From: Arthrobacter sp. PvP023
Lineage (GTDB): Bacteria; Actinomycetota; Actinomycetes; Actinomycetales; Micrococcaceae
Reading direction: 5' to 3'
DNA: 64,000 nucleotides
NCBI RefSeq assembly: GCF_017832975.1
Contig: NZ_JAFIBI010000001.1
Span: forward strand, 434,001 to 498,000
Below the pieces are notes generated by a model that ran no database searches, had not been told where the DNA came from, and saw nothing but the letters and a program-made list of their open reading frames with translations. This document shows, one piece after another, positions 9,321 through 20,266 of the stretch. The translations under genes were made by a program, and so were the position numbers. How positions within the stretch are numbered: position 1 is the first letter of the stretch; the number at the start of each line of letters is the position of its first letter.

Positions 9321-9436
9321 AGGATACAGCCATATGTTGTCAAGTAGGCAACGTTTGTTGATAAGGATTCCGGATCAGTTTCCGGCGCGGTCACGGAATG
9401 CTTTACCTTGGGCCGCGCAAGGCATGGAATGGACCC

Positions 9437-10282
9437 ATGACATCGCACAGTCACCCGGGATCCCCTGCCGCCGTCTTCCACGCACTCCACGACGGCGCGA
9501 CGCCGCTGGTGCTGGTGAATGTCTGGGACGTGGCGTCTGCCCGGTTGGTGGAGGAGGCTGGAGCGGCGGCGCTGGCCACCTCCAGCTCGGCCCTGTCATG
9601 GAGCCTCGGCTTTCCGGACGGGAACCATCTTCCGCGCGAACTGGCCATTGCGGCCCTTCGCCGCATCGCTACCTCCACGGCGCTGCCGGTTACCGCGGAC
9701 ATCGAATCCGGGTATGCACAAACAGGGGGCACGTTCGACGACGGAGAGCTGCGGGAAACCATCCTCAGTGTCCTGGCGGCCGGGGCGGTCGGTATCAACT
9801 TCGAGGACTCCGGCGATGAGCCGCTGACTGACGTGGGAGAACAAGCGCGCCGCATCGCCGTCGTCCGCCGTGCGGCGGAGGAAGCGGGCGTAGACCTGTT
9901 CATCAACGCCCGTACCGACACCTACCTGTCCGGCCGGTTTGCGGACACTGCCTATACGGAGACCATTCGCCGTGCGGACGCGTACCTGGCCGCCGGCGCC
10001 AACGGAATATTCGTGCCCGGAGTGCAGGACCTGCACGTGCTCCATGACCTGTCCCGACGGATTGCCGGGCCCCTGAATGCGCTCGCCGGCCTGGGTGCGC
10101 CCTCCGTGGGGGAACTGCACGACGCCGGCGTCCGCCGGATCAGCATCGGCGGCAACACCGCGAAGGCTGCGTACGCCACCGTATCCAGGGTGGCCGAAGA
10201 CGTGCTCGGAGACGGCAACTGGTCCGAACTGGCCGGTGCCCGCAGCCACGAGGCCATGGACGAACTATTTCGGCGGAACTAA
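9437..10282 (+). CDS. Isocitrate lyase/PEP mutase superfamily protein
   Basis: 281 aa alpha/beta-barrel enzyme of the family that includes 2-methylisocitrate lyase, oxaloacetate decarboxylase and PEP phosphonomutase. The early strand LVLVNVWDVASARLVEEAG, the metal-site segment TADIESGY, the GINFEDS strand and FINARTDTYL are the usual landmarks. The KKCGH loop of true isocitrate lyase is absent, so a C-C bond lyase acting on a small oxo acid is likely, with substrate unknown. The ATG at 9437 is chosen because family members start just before the HxLHDGxxPLVLxNVWD stretch. Divergent from the aminotransferase. Confidence 0.82.
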   Translation: MTSHSHPGSPAAVFHALHDGATPLVLVNVWDVASARLVEEAGAAALATSSSALSWSLGFPDGNHLPRELAIAALRRIATSTALPVTADIESGYAQTGGTFDDGELRETILSVLAAGAVGINFEDSGDEPLTDVGEQARRIAVVRRAAEEAGVDLFINARTDTYLSGRFADTAYTETIRRADAYLAAGANGIFVPGVQDLHVLHDLSRRIAGPLNALAGLGAPSVGELHDAGVRRISIGGNTAKAAYATVSRVAEDVLGDGNWSELAGARSHEAMDELFRRN

Positions 10283-10328
10283 CTGCCCGGTCCCGTCCGG
10301 CACGGCCCGGGATGCCGCGGCCTCCGGC

Positions 10329-11165
10329 TCACCGGAGGTTCAGGACGTCCGCCAGCCGTTGCCCGTCCACGTAGATCTCCGCCCGCGCCGCGCCGACGGC
10401 AGACACGGCCGTGTGCGTGAGCTGGGCTTCCAGGCGGGGGAGGTCGCAGGTGCCGCCGGGCCGGATGGTTCCGGTCAGGTTTACCACCACCGTGGTGCCG
10501 TCGAAGTAGGCGGAAACGTAATCCAGGGTGGAATTGTGCAGCGAGTTATACAACCCCTCCGGGGAGTCGCCGCTCCCCAGCAGGACACCGAGGGCCGCCC
10601 GGAGCGGTTCCTCCGCTGCGGCGGTGCTGTGGAAGACGGCCACCAGGCTGTCGTTGCAGCCGAACCGCACGCCGGTGCTGCCGCCGTCGTCCAGTGCCAC
10701 GAAGTACACCGGCGTCCCGCCGGCGAGCCCTCTTCGCGGCACCGCCTGGCCTGCCGCGCCGGATTCCTTCGGAGCTGCCAGGCTGCCGGAACCGGAGGTG
10801 CCCGGGCCGCCTTGCGCGGGAGCGGCGGGCCCCGTGCCGCCGGTGGTGGATACGGCGGTGGCACCGTCAATGGCCGCGGCGCCGTTGGTGCCTGCCTGGG
10901 GGTTGATGCTGCCGCCCGTCATGGGTGTAGCCGCCGGGATTGACGCTGCGATGTCCGGTCCGGAGGCGGCGGCTGCCGGGAGTGTGGCATCCGGGCCGGC
11001 GGCGGCCGGAGATGGCGCCGGAAGCGGTTGTGGTTCCGGCCTGCTGCCTGGCCGGACCGCCGTATTATCCGGCGCCGCCACAGGCAGCGAGCACGAGCCG
11101 AGCCACAGTGGAAGCAGAAACGCGGCTGCTGCCGCAGAAGCCCGGATCCCAGGCGTGAACATCAT
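10329..11165 (-). CDS. Lipoprotein with a C-terminal GerMN (sporulation/spore-germination) domain
   Basis: About 278 aa. A signal peptide with a lipobox (LGSC) is followed by a long Ala/Pro/Gly-rich low-complexity linker of roughly 110 residues. The C-terminal 120 residues form a GerMN domain (YFVALDDGG, LRAALGVLLGSG, STLDYVSAYFDGTTVVVNLTG). In other bacteria GerMN domains occur in cell-surface lipoproteins; in this non-sporulating group the role is unknown, perhaps cell-wall related. Two adjacent ATGs (11165 and 11162) are possible starts. A small hairpin (CCTCCGG/CCGGAGG, 10321-10338) overlaps the 3' end. Confidence 0.75.
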   Translation of the reverse strand: MMFTPGIRASAAAAAFLLPLWLGSCSLPVAAPDNTAVRPGSRPEPQPLPAPSPAAAGPDATLPAAAASGPDIAASIPAATPMTGGSINPQAGTNGAAAIDGATAVSTTGGTGPAAPAQGGPGTSGSGSLAAPKESGAAGQAVPRRGLAGGTPVYFVALDDGGSTGVRFGCNDSLVAVFHSTAAAEEPLRAALGVLLGSGDSPEGLYNSLHNSTLDYVSAYFDGTTVVVNLTGTIRPGGTCDLPRLEAQLTHTAVSAVGAARAEIYVDGQRLADVLNLR

Positions 11166-11250
11166 GAACGCACCGCACTTCCAGCTCTCGCACGTCCCCG
11201 TCTCCACGTTACGGCGGTGCAACTGTGTACGGAATATGTGCGAAGTGACG

Positions 11251-11289
11251 GTTTTGCGTCAGCTCCATCACGGAATGGTGACGCAAAAC
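11251..11289. terminator. Inverted repeat, candidate terminator of the FMN reductase gene
   Basis: A perfect 11-bp stem, GTTTTGCGTCA at 11251-11261 with TGACGCAAAAC at 11279-11289. An inner CCAT/ATGG pairing lies inside the loop. It lies downstream of the leftward FMN reductase gene, without a clear T-run. Confidence 0.5.
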
Positions 11290-11335
11290 GCCCCCGGCGG
11301 CAGCCGAGGGCGTCTGGTGCGCTGAATGCTGTGGG

Positions 11336-11902
11336 TCAGGCAGCTTTGGCGGCTGTTCCGGCGTTGGCCAGGGCGTCGAAGACACCCTTGATCTGCTCTA
11401 CAACTTCGGCGTCGTCCTTGGGGTGGACTTCGGCGAAGCGGACCATCGAGCCGGGGACTGCCAGCTTGGCATCTTCAAGGACGCGGGCGCCGGCGATGCC
11501 GACGGCTTTGCGGGCCTCATCCTGTGCCCAGACTCCGCCGTACTGGCCGAAGGCGGTGCCCACGACGGCGGTGGGCTTGCCGTTGAGGGCGCCGGCGCCG
11601 AACGGGCGGGACAGCCAGTCGATGGCGTTCTTGAGCGAAGCGGGCACGGTTCCGTTGTGCTCCGGCGTGACCAGCAGCAGGACGTCTGCGTCGTTGGCGG
11701 CGGCGCGCAGGGCGGCGGCTGCAGCCGGAACCTGGCCCTCGACGTCGATGTCCTCGTTGTAGAACGGGATGTTGCCCAGGCTTTCGTGGATGACAACCTC
11801 AACCTGCTCGGGCGCGTTCAGCTGGATGGCCTCGGCGAGCTTCTGGTTGGTGGATTCGGCGCGCAGGCTGCCGACCAGCGTAAGTACGGTGCTCTTGGAC
11901 AT
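11336..11902 (-). CDS. NAD(P)H-dependent FMN reductase (flavodoxin-fold)
   Basis: 188 aa flavodoxin-like reductase of the NADPH-dependent FMN/azo-reductase family. It starts VLTLVGSLRAESTNQKLAEAI, where the SxRxxSxN-type phosphate loop is recognisable. The strand DVLLLVTPEHNGTVPASLKNAIDWLSRP is the classical flavin-binding segment with YN replaced by HN. It probably supplies reduced flavin or reduces quinones. The ATG has AGGAG 8 nt upstream. The divergent TetR gene and the shared palindrome at 11986 suggest that it is the target of that repressor. Confidence 0.9.
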   Translation of the reverse strand: MSKSTVLTLVGSLRAESTNQKLAEAIQLNAPEQVEVVIHESLGNIPFYNEDIDVEGQVPAAAAALRAAANDADVLLLVTPEHNGTVPASLKNAIDWLSRPFGAGALNGKPTAVVGTAFGQYGGVWAQDEARKAVGIAGARVLEDAKLAVPGSMVRFAEVHPKDDAEVVEQIKGVFDALANAGTAAKAA

Positions 11903-11985
11903 GTGAACTCCTAGTTTCCGGCCGCGGGCGGGGTCCGCAGGCTTATTGATCGTGGAGGCTGGTGAGTGCCTTCACTCAAGCTAAA

Positions 11986-11999
11986 CGGACTACGGTCCG
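11986..11999. promoter_or_regulatory. Palindromic operator between the FMN reductase and TetR genes
   Basis: CGGAC-TACG-GTCCG, a perfect 5-bp-arm palindrome. It lies about 17 nt before the TAGAAT -10 box of the TetR gene, in its -35 region, so TetR binding would repress tetR and could also control the divergent reductase. Confidence 0.6.
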
Positions 12000-12016
12000 G
12001 ATATTATTCCCCGGGC

Positions 12017-12022
12017 TAGAAT
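12017..12022 (+). promoter_or_regulatory. -10 box of a leaderless TetR mRNA
   Basis: TAGAAT stands 7 nt before the GTG at 12030 and no ribosome binding site is present, which is the geometry of a leaderless transcript. Confidence 0.6.
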
Positions 12023-12029
12023 AAAATCT

Positions 12030-12680
12030 GTGAGCCTCATCCCAATCCGCTCCGGATCGCCCCGGGGCGGGGAAGCGGAACGCAGTGACGCCGCCCGCAA
12101 CCGGGAACTGCTGCTCAGGGCTGCCCGGGAACTCATTGAAGAGTGCGGGGCGGACGGACTCACCATGGACCGGCTGGCCGAGCGCGCCGGCGTGGGCAAA
12201 GGTACTGTCTTCCGGCGGTTTGGCTCCCGGGCGGGCCTCATGATGACGCTGCTCAGCGACTCGGAGGCCGAGTTCCAGGGCCGGTTCATGTTCGGGCCCC
12301 CGCCCCTCGGCCCGGGCGCCCCGCCCCTCGACCGGCTTGCGGCGTTCGGTGCTGCGCGGATTGCCTATGTCATGGAGTACGGGGAGCTGGCCCGCGCCGC
12401 AGACTCGTCCGCGTACAACCGCTTCGACGTGCCGGCCGCTGTGCTCTGGCACCGGCACATCGAAATGCTCCTGCGGGCGGCCGGAGTGACCGCGGATCCC
12501 TGGCTCATGGCAATGTCACTCAGCTCCACCCTGGATCCGGAGCGGCTGCTGTATGCCGTGCGGGTGCACCAGGTGGCCCCGGAGCGCCTCGCCGAGTCCT
12601 GGCGCGAACTCGTCACCCGCGTGGTGAGCTGTCCCGGCGGCCCCGTCCCGCGGACAGGCAAGACGTCGGACGAAAGTTGA
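12030..12680 (+). CDS. TetR/AcrR family transcriptional regulator
   Basis: 216 aa. The N-terminal helix-turn-helix reads LTMDRLAERAGVGKGTVFRRFGSRAGLM at about residues 46-73. The rest is a ligand/dimer domain with no resemblance I can name. Divergent from the FMN reductase gene across 127 nt that contain a palindrome. The natural model is autoregulation plus control of the flavin reductase in response to an electrophile or quinone-like ligand; this is inference from position. Confidence 0.88.
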   Translation: MSLIPIRSGSPRGGEAERSDAARNRELLLRAARELIEECGADGLTMDRLAERAGVGKGTVFRRFGSRAGLMMTLLSDSEAEFQGRFMFGPPPLGPGAPPLDRLAAFGAARIAYVMEYGELARAADSSAYNRFDVPAAVLWHRHIEMLLRAAGVTADPWLMAMSLSSTLDPERLLYAVRVHQVAPERLAESWRELVTRVVSCPGGPVPRTGKTSDES

Positions 12681-12939
12681 CCCGACGCCCGGGATTGCAC
12701 GGGGCTAATCAATCATCCGGATTTATTCATAACGATCTGATACAGGACGCCCGTGTTTCCGCTTCAGCGCACCATGGAGGCCTCCGCATATGTGGTAGTT
12801 TCCTCTGGAATGTGACCCGCAACATAGTCCACAAGGACAAAGCCCCAGGGCTCGCGGACGGCCAGACACCCGCTGGCCATGATCCCGGATCGGCGGCGGA
12901 ACCCCTGCCGGTTGGGGGATGACGGAAGGATCGACTGCT
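12681..12939. other. Gene-free stretch before the peptide ABC transporter operon
   Basis: About 260 nt with no convincing coding region. An AT-rich patch near 12710-12745 and another around 12790-12835 could hold the operon promoter, but no -35/-10 pair is clear. A minus-strand frame across it shows no family features. Confidence 0.5.
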
Positions 12940-13032
12940 GTGAATGCTGATATGACACCCGCCCGGAACGACGCCTCCGAAGCGCCGCCGTCATTGCGCG
13001 GCGCGGAACTGGCTCCGGCGATCCTGAGCTAG
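12940..13032 (+). CDS. Possible 30-residue leader peptide ahead of the ABC permease gene
   Basis: GTG at 12940 preceded by GGAAGGATC (spacing about 8 nt) opens a 30-codon frame (MNADMTPARNDASEAPPSLR and so on) ending with TAG at 13030-13032. The permease GTG begins 6 nt further on and has only a weak site of its own (GAGCTAGG inside the leader stop). This is the arrangement expected for translational coupling. The peptide has no regulatory amino acid run. It could instead be an accidental open frame. Confidence 0.45.
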   Translation: MNADMTPARNDASEAPPSLRGAELAPAILS

Positions 13033-13038
13033 GCAGAC

Positions 13039-14025
13039 GTGTTCCGTTACCTCGCCAAAAGGGCAGCCACCTACCTGCTCATGATCTTCCTGACCACCAC
13101 GGCGGGGTACTTCCTCGCTGTCAGCACGCTTCAGCCCGCACTGCTGGAACAGGAACGCATTCCGCGGCCGACCCCCGAGCAGGTGACAAACTCCTTCCGC
13201 CTTAAGGGCCTTGACCCGACGCTGAGCCCGTGGGAGCGCTATGTTGACTGGCTGACGGCAGTGGTCACGCGCTGGGACTGGGGCCGAAGCCCCAACGGCG
13301 CTTTCATCAATGCCGAGTTCGGTGACCGCGTGTGGATTTCCACCCGGCTGTTCCTGGCGTCCATCGTCCTCACCCTGATCATCGGCGTGGCTCTGGGCGT
13401 GTACACCGCCGCCCGGCAGTACAAGTTTTCCGACCGCGCAATCACCTCGTACAGCTACCTTGTGTACATCGTGCCCGCGCCGATCGCCTACTTCCTGGTC
13501 CAGTTGGGTGCCATCAACATCAACGAAACGGTCGGCGAGCGGATTCTGTTCGTCACCGGCATCTCCACCCCGGGGCTGGAGGGCAACGGCTGGGTCCAGT
13601 TTGTGGACATGCTGGCCCACTACGCCGTGCCCACGTTTGCCATCACCATCGTGGGCTGGGGGACCTACCAGATCGCCCAGCGCCAGTACCTGCTGGACAA
13701 CGTCAACGCCGACTTTGTCCGGACGGCCCGGGCCAAGGGCCTCACCCGCAACCAGGCCATCACCCGCCACGCCCTTCGGGTCTCGTTCATCCCGGTGGCG
13801 CAAAGCATTGCGTTCACCATTCCGGCCATCTTCGCCGGCGGATTTTTTGCCGAGAAGATCTTCGCCTGGCACGGCGTCGGCTCCTGGAGCATCGACGCGA
13901 TCGCCCTGCAAGACGTGAACGCGGCCACGGCAACCTTGGCCTACGGCTCGGTGATTTTCGCGATCGGAGCCATCCTCGCGGACTTCGCCACCACCCTTGT
14001 CGACCCGAGAGTGCGGGTGCAGTAG
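13039..14025 (+). CDS. ABC transporter permease (DppB/OppB type)
   Basis: 328 aa inner-membrane permease of the peptide/nickel ABC family. The first helix (TYLLMIFLTTTAGYFLAVST) is followed by a large external loop (about 35-98), then five further helices. The EAA loop that contacts the ATPase is RTARAKGLTRNQAITRHALR near 228-247. First of four co-directional transporter genes; the next gene begins 2 nt after its stop. GTG start with a weak ribosome site, perhaps coupled to the short ORF upstream. Substrate unknown; oligopeptides are usual for the family. Confidence 0.9.
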   Translation: MFRYLAKRAATYLLMIFLTTTAGYFLAVSTLQPALLEQERIPRPTPEQVTNSFRLKGLDPTLSPWERYVDWLTAVVTRWDWGRSPNGAFINAEFGDRVWISTRLFLASIVLTLIIGVALGVYTAARQYKFSDRAITSYSYLVYIVPAPIAYFLVQLGAININETVGERILFVTGISTPGLEGNGWVQFVDMLAHYAVPTFAITIVGWGTYQIAQRQYLLDNVNADFVRTARAKGLTRNQAITRHALRVSFIPVAQSIAFTIPAIFAGGFFAEKIFAWHGVGSWSIDAIALQDVNAATATLAYGSVIFAIGAILADFATTLVDPRVRVQ

Positions 14026-14027
14026 CC

Positions 14028-15040
14028 ATGACCAACCTGAACGCGATAGACCCCGCCGCCGTCGCCGAGGAAGCAAGGATCGAGAACGACGACGTCGTAA
14101 TCGCCAAATCCGCGATCATCCTGCGGCGTTTCCTCCGCAACAAGACCGCCGTGGCCGGCTTGCTGATCTTCCTCGCCCTGACGCTGTTTTCCTTCGTGGG
14201 CGGCTATTTCACCCCGTGGGACAAGGAAACCATCGACCCCTTCAACATTGGCATGCCGCCGTCTGCCGATCACCTGCTGGGCACGTCCCAGGCCGGCATC
14301 GACCTTTACGCCCTCACGGTGGAAGGCACCCGGATCTCCATTTTCATCGGCCTGGTGGTCGGACTGGTGTCGGTACTGATCGCTGCTGTGTACGGCTGCA
14401 CCATGGCCTACTTTGGCGGCAAGGTGGACAAGGTCATGCTGTTCATCCTCGAAGCGCTGATCATGATGCCGGCCCTGCTGGTGGTGGCCGTGGCCACCAG
14501 CGGCGGCGGCAACGGCCTGCAGGAAAACCTTCCCAGCTGGCTGTTGCTGATCATCGTCCTGCTCGTCTTCAGCTGGATGGGTACCGCGCGCCTCATCCGT
14601 TCCCTCTCGATGTCGCTGATGCAGCGCGACTTCGTCAAGGCCGCCCAGTACATGGGCATCCCCGCCCGCCGGATCGTCTGGCGGCACCTGGTGCCCAACA
14701 TCGGATCCCTGCTGGTCCTGGACATCACCCGCGGCGTGACCGGAGCCATCCTGGCTGAGGTCGCCTTCTCCTTCATCGGCATCGGCATCAAGGTCCCCGA
14801 TGTCAGCCTGGGCGTGCTGATAGGCCAAGCCACGTCGCAGGTGTCCACCTTTCCCTGGATGTTCTGGGTTCCGCTGGTGGTGATGTTCCTGCTGACGGGT
14901 TCGCTGGCCATGATGAATGACGGGCTGCGCGATGCGTTCGATCCCAGCTCAAGCTCCGTGGGCAGCGCCAAAAAGGACAGCGCCAAAAAGGGCAGGGCCC
15001 GGACGGGCAATACACCCAAGACCACAGCGAAGAAGATCAA

Positions 15041-15044
<4 letters not shown>
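14028..15044 (+). CDS. ABC transporter permease (DppC/OppC type)
   Basis: 338 aa second permease of the peptide-type transporter. The N-terminal cytoplasmic stretch (about 1-45) leads into the first helix (VAGLLIFLALTLFSFVGGYF). The extracytoplasmic segment has the typical PSADHLLGTSQAGIDLYA motif, and the EAA loop is FVKAAQYMGIPARRIVWRHLVPN. The C-terminal tail is strongly basic (repeated SAKKDSAKKG), which is unusual. The ATG is chosen because it lies 2 nt after the upstream stop and begins the conserved region. Its end overlaps the ATPase start by 4 nt. Confidence 0.92.
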
Positions 15045-17296
<2,252 letters not shown>

Positions 17297-17352
17297 CTTG
17301 CCCGAATCCCCCAAAGCACCAACTCTCGCACCAAAAAAATGAAGGGAAAACC

Positions 17353-19062
17353 ATGAAGAATCTGACCAAGATTGGCGGGGTGGCCGCCGTAACGGCTGCA
17401 CTTGCGCTCACAGGCTGCGGCGGAGGCGGGACCTCCTCCGGCCCCGAGGCAGGCAAAGGCCAGGAAGCCGGCAGCGACCTCACCAAGCTGATCAGCATCA
17501 ACGCCAAGGACGCCAAGGACCTTGAACCGGGCGGCACCGTGACGCTTCCGCTGGGCAACATTGGTCCGGACTTCAACGGCTTTTCCAACAACGGCAACAG
17601 TGCGGACAACACAGCGCTGCACCGCCCCATCGATGGTGCGGGAACCTGGGGCTGCTGGAACTTCGACTTCGACGGCACGGCCACGCCGAACAAGGACTTC
17701 TGCGAAGACGTCAAGAGCGAGGTCAAAGACGGCAAGCAGACCATCACCATCAAGGTGAACGAGAAAGCCACCTACAACGACGGCACGCCGATCGACGTCA
17801 AGGCCTTCCAGAACACCTGGAACATGCTCAAGGGTGAAAACAAGGACATCGACATCGTCAGCTCCGGCGCGTACGAGTTCGTTGACTCCGTGAAGGCTGG
17901 TTCCAGCGACAAGGAAGTTGTGGTCACCACCACCCAGCCGGTATTCCCCCTGGATGCCCTTTTCACGGGCCTGATCCACCCGGCCGTGAATACGCCGGAA
18001 ATCTTCAACACCGGCTTTACCGGCGACATGCACCCGGAATGGATGGCCGGCCCCTTCAAGCTGGACCAGTACGACAGCGCCGCCAAGACCGTGACCCTGG
18101 CGCAGAACGACAAGTGGTGGGGCACCAAGCCGGTGCTGGACAAGGTGGTTTTCCGCCAGCTGGAGACCAGCGCCCAGATTGCAGCGTTCAAGAACGGTGA
18201 AATCGATGGCGTCTCCGCCAACACCATCGCGCTGTACAAGCAGCTCGACGGCACCAAGGATTCAGAGGTCCGCCGCGGCCAGCGGCTGTTCGCGGGCGGC
18301 CTGAACCTCAACGCCCAGAAGGCTCCGATGACCGACGTCGCCATCCGCAAGGCGATCTTCACCGCCGTGGACCGCGAAGCGCTGCGCAAGGTCCGCTTCA
18401 ACGGCCTGAACTGGGAAGAGACCAGCTCCGGCTCCATGATGCTGCTGCCGTTCTCCAAGTACTACCAGGACAACTACCCGGCCACGGAATCCGGTGCCGA
18501 AGCAGCCAAGAAGGTACTGACCGATGCCGGTTACAAGCCCAATGCAGCGGGCATCATGGAGAAGGACGGCGTCCCGGCCGCCTTCAAGATCAGCAACTTC
18601 GGCGACGACCCCACCACCCTGGCGTTCGTGCAGACCCTGCAGAAGCAGCTCCAGGCCGGCGGCATGGACGTAGGGATCGACCAGCGCGCCTCCGCCGACT
18701 TCGGCAAGGTTTTGGGAAGCCGCGACTTCTTCCTGAGCGTCTCCGGCTACACCGTCGGCGCTGACGCGACGGACGCGGTCAAGCAGTTCTACGACTCCAA
18801 GACCAACGAGAACGGCTTGGGCGACGCGGAGCTGGACGCCGAGATCAAGGCCCTCAGCAGCATCGAGGACAACGCCGAGCGCAACAAGGCGGCCATGGAA
18901 GTTGAAAGGAAGCACATGGCCAAGTACTTCTCCATGGGTGTTGTGATGAACGGACCGCAGATCTCGTTCGTCCGCACGGGCCTGGCAAACTACGGCCCGT
19001 CCCTGTTCAAGAGCCTGTCCCAGGTTCCGGACTGGACCAGCCTCGGCTGGGAAAAGAAGTAA
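17353..19062 (+). CDS. Lipoprotein substrate-binding protein of the peptide-type ABC transporter
   Basis: 569 aa extracytoplasmic SBP_bac_5 family receptor. The signal peptide ends in the lipobox LTGC (Cys22). The body has the family's TYNDGTPIDVKAFQNTWNML segment, GGLNLNAQKAPMTDVAIRKAI and YYQDNYPATES. The start at 17353 follows GAAGGGAAAACC. It is last in the operon and is followed by a hairpin at 19086. Substrate unknown: family members bind peptides, nickel or glycosides. Confidence 0.92.
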   Translation: MKNLTKIGGVAAVTAALALTGCGGGGTSSGPEAGKGQEAGSDLTKLISINAKDAKDLEPGGTVTLPLGNIGPDFNGFSNNGNSADNTALHRPIDGAGTWGCWNFDFDGTATPNKDFCEDVKSEVKDGKQTITIKVNEKATYNDGTPIDVKAFQNTWNMLKGENKDIDIVSSGAYEFVDSVKAGSSDKEVVVTTTQPVFPLDALFTGLIHPAVNTPEIFNTGFTGDMHPEWMAGPFKLDQYDSAAKTVTLAQNDKWWGTKPVLDKVVFRQLETSAQIAAFKNGEIDGVSANTIALYKQLDGTKDSEVRRGQRLFAGGLNLNAQKAPMTDVAIRKAIFTAVDREALRKVRFNGLNWEETSSGSMMLLPFSKYYQDNYPATESGAEAAKKVLTDAGYKPNAAGIMEKDGVPAAFKISNFGDDPTTLAFVQTLQKQLQAGGMDVGIDQRASADFGKVLGSRDFFLSVSGYTVGADATDAVKQFYDSKTNENGLGDAELDAEIKALSSIEDNAERNKAAMEVERKHMAKYFSMGVVMNGPQISFVRTGLANYGPSLFKSLSQVPDWTSLGWEKK

Positions 19063-19085
19063 CAAAGCAACGCTGCGCTAACGCC

Positions 19086-19130
19086 AGGGCCGGCATTTCC
19101 GTGATCTCTTCACACGGGGGTGCCGGCCTT
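19086..19130 (+). terminator. Intrinsic terminator after the ABC transporter operon
   Basis: Stem GGCCGGCA (19088-19095) with TGCCGGCC (19121-19128). An inner CGTG/CACACG pairing reduces the effective loop. Only a short TT follows, so the efficiency is uncertain. Confidence 0.65.
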
Positions 19131-19158
19131 CGCCGTCCCCGTAACTCCTCTCCGGGGG

Positions 19159-19164
19159 TAGCGT
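19159..19164 (+). promoter_or_regulatory. -10 box of a probable leaderless mRNA with an ATT start
   Basis: TAGCGT lies exactly 7 nt before an in-frame ATT at 19172. The same box-to-start distance is seen before several ATG and GTG starts in this window. Confidence 0.5.
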
Positions 19165-19171
19165 TGGTTCC

Positions 19172-20260
19172 ATTACCACAGAAGCAACTCCGGGCACCGG
19201 CCAGGGCAAGCCCGTGATCCGGACGGCGGTGGCCGGCTTTGGGTTGTCCGGCCGGGTGTTCCACGCCCCGTTGATCGCCGCCAATCAGGCCTACTCCCTG
19301 GACGTCATTGCAACGTCCGACGCCGGGAGGAAGTCCGACGCGGCCGGCAGCTACCCGGGCGCGCGCCTGGTAAACACTCCTGACGACATCCTGGCGATCG
19401 CCGGCGAGCTGGACCTGCTGGTCCTGGGGACTCCGCCGGCCACGCACTACCCGCTGGCGAAAGCCGCGCTGGAGGCGGGGCTCGACGTCGTCGTTGACAA
19501 GCCTTTTGCGGTGCGAAGCGCCGAAGGGCAGGAACTTCTGGAGCTTGCCGCGCAACTGGGCCGGGTGCTGACTGTCTTCCAGAACCGCCGCTGGGACGGC
19601 GACTACCTCACGGTGAAGGGTTTGCTGGAAAGCGGCGTGCTGGGCGACGTGACCAGGTTCGAGTCCCGGTTTGAGCGCTGGTCCCCGGAAGTCTCCAAGG
19701 CATGGAAAGCGGACGCCACGGCGGACGACGGCGGCGGTGTGCTTTTCGACCTCGGGACGCACCTTATCGACCAGGCCATCCAGCTGTTCGGGCCCGCCAC
19801 CGTCGCTCATGCGGAACTCAGGGCCCGGAGGCCAGGAGAAAAGACCGACGACGATGTCTTCCTGGCCCTGCGGCATGGGTCCGGAGTGGTCAGCCACCTC
19901 TGGATGAACATGCTTTGCGCCCAGCAGGGACCCCGCTACCGGCTGCTGGGCTCGACGGGCGGCTTCACCAAGCACGGCATCGATCCGCAGGAACCGTACA
20001 TTGTGGCCGGCGGCAGCCCGCTGGACCCCGAGTACGGCGTCGAGGACAAGGGCTGGGCCGGCCTGCTGGGGCGCGACGGCCACCTGGACCGCCTGCCCAC
20101 CGAGCGGGGAGCGTACCCGGAGTTCTACCGGATCCTCGCGGACAAGATCAACGACGGCGGCACCGCCTCGCCGCTGCCCCTGCCGGTAGACCCGGCAGGC
20201 CCGGTCGAGGTCCTCAAATTAATAGAAAAAGCACGGGAGCTGGCGACGGACAGGGCTTAA
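19172..20260 (+). CDS. Gfo/Idh/MocA family oxidoreductase, possibly starting at ATT
   Basis: NAD(P)-dependent dehydrogenase of the glucose-fructose oxidoreductase/inositol dehydrogenase family. The Rossmann motif is AVAGFGLSGRVFHAPLI, the catalytic-site segment DKPFAV and the Gfo C-terminal region GGGVLFDLGTHLIDQAI. The conventional start is GTG at 19214 (348 aa), but that codon has no ribosome site. The upstream in-frame codons from ATT at 19172 encode ITTEATPGTGQGKPV, like the N-termini of such proteins, and sit 7 nt from a -10 box. That start gives 362 aa. Substrate unknown, probably a sugar or inositol derivative. Confidence 0.8.
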   Translation: MTTEATPGTGQGKPVIRTAVAGFGLSGRVFHAPLIAANQAYSLDVIATSDAGRKSDAAGSYPGARLVNTPDDILAIAGELDLLVLGTPPATHYPLAKAALEAGLDVVVDKPFAVRSAEGQELLELAAQLGRVLTVFQNRRWDGDYLTVKGLLESGVLGDVTRFESRFERWSPEVSKAWKADATADDGGGVLFDLGTHLIDQAIQLFGPATVAHAELRARRPGEKTDDDVFLALRHGSGVVSHLWMNMLCAQQGPRYRLLGSTGGFTKHGIDPQEPYIVAGGSPLDPEYGVEDKGWAGLLGRDGHLDRLPTERGAYPEFYRILADKINDGGTASPLPLPVDPAGPVEVLKLIEKARELATDRA

Positions 20261-20266
20261 CCAAGA

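Noticed and set aside
12764..12994. A 76-codon minus-strand frame before the ABC operon
   Set aside because: No ribosome site, no family features, and it overlaps the likely promoter and small leader ORF.
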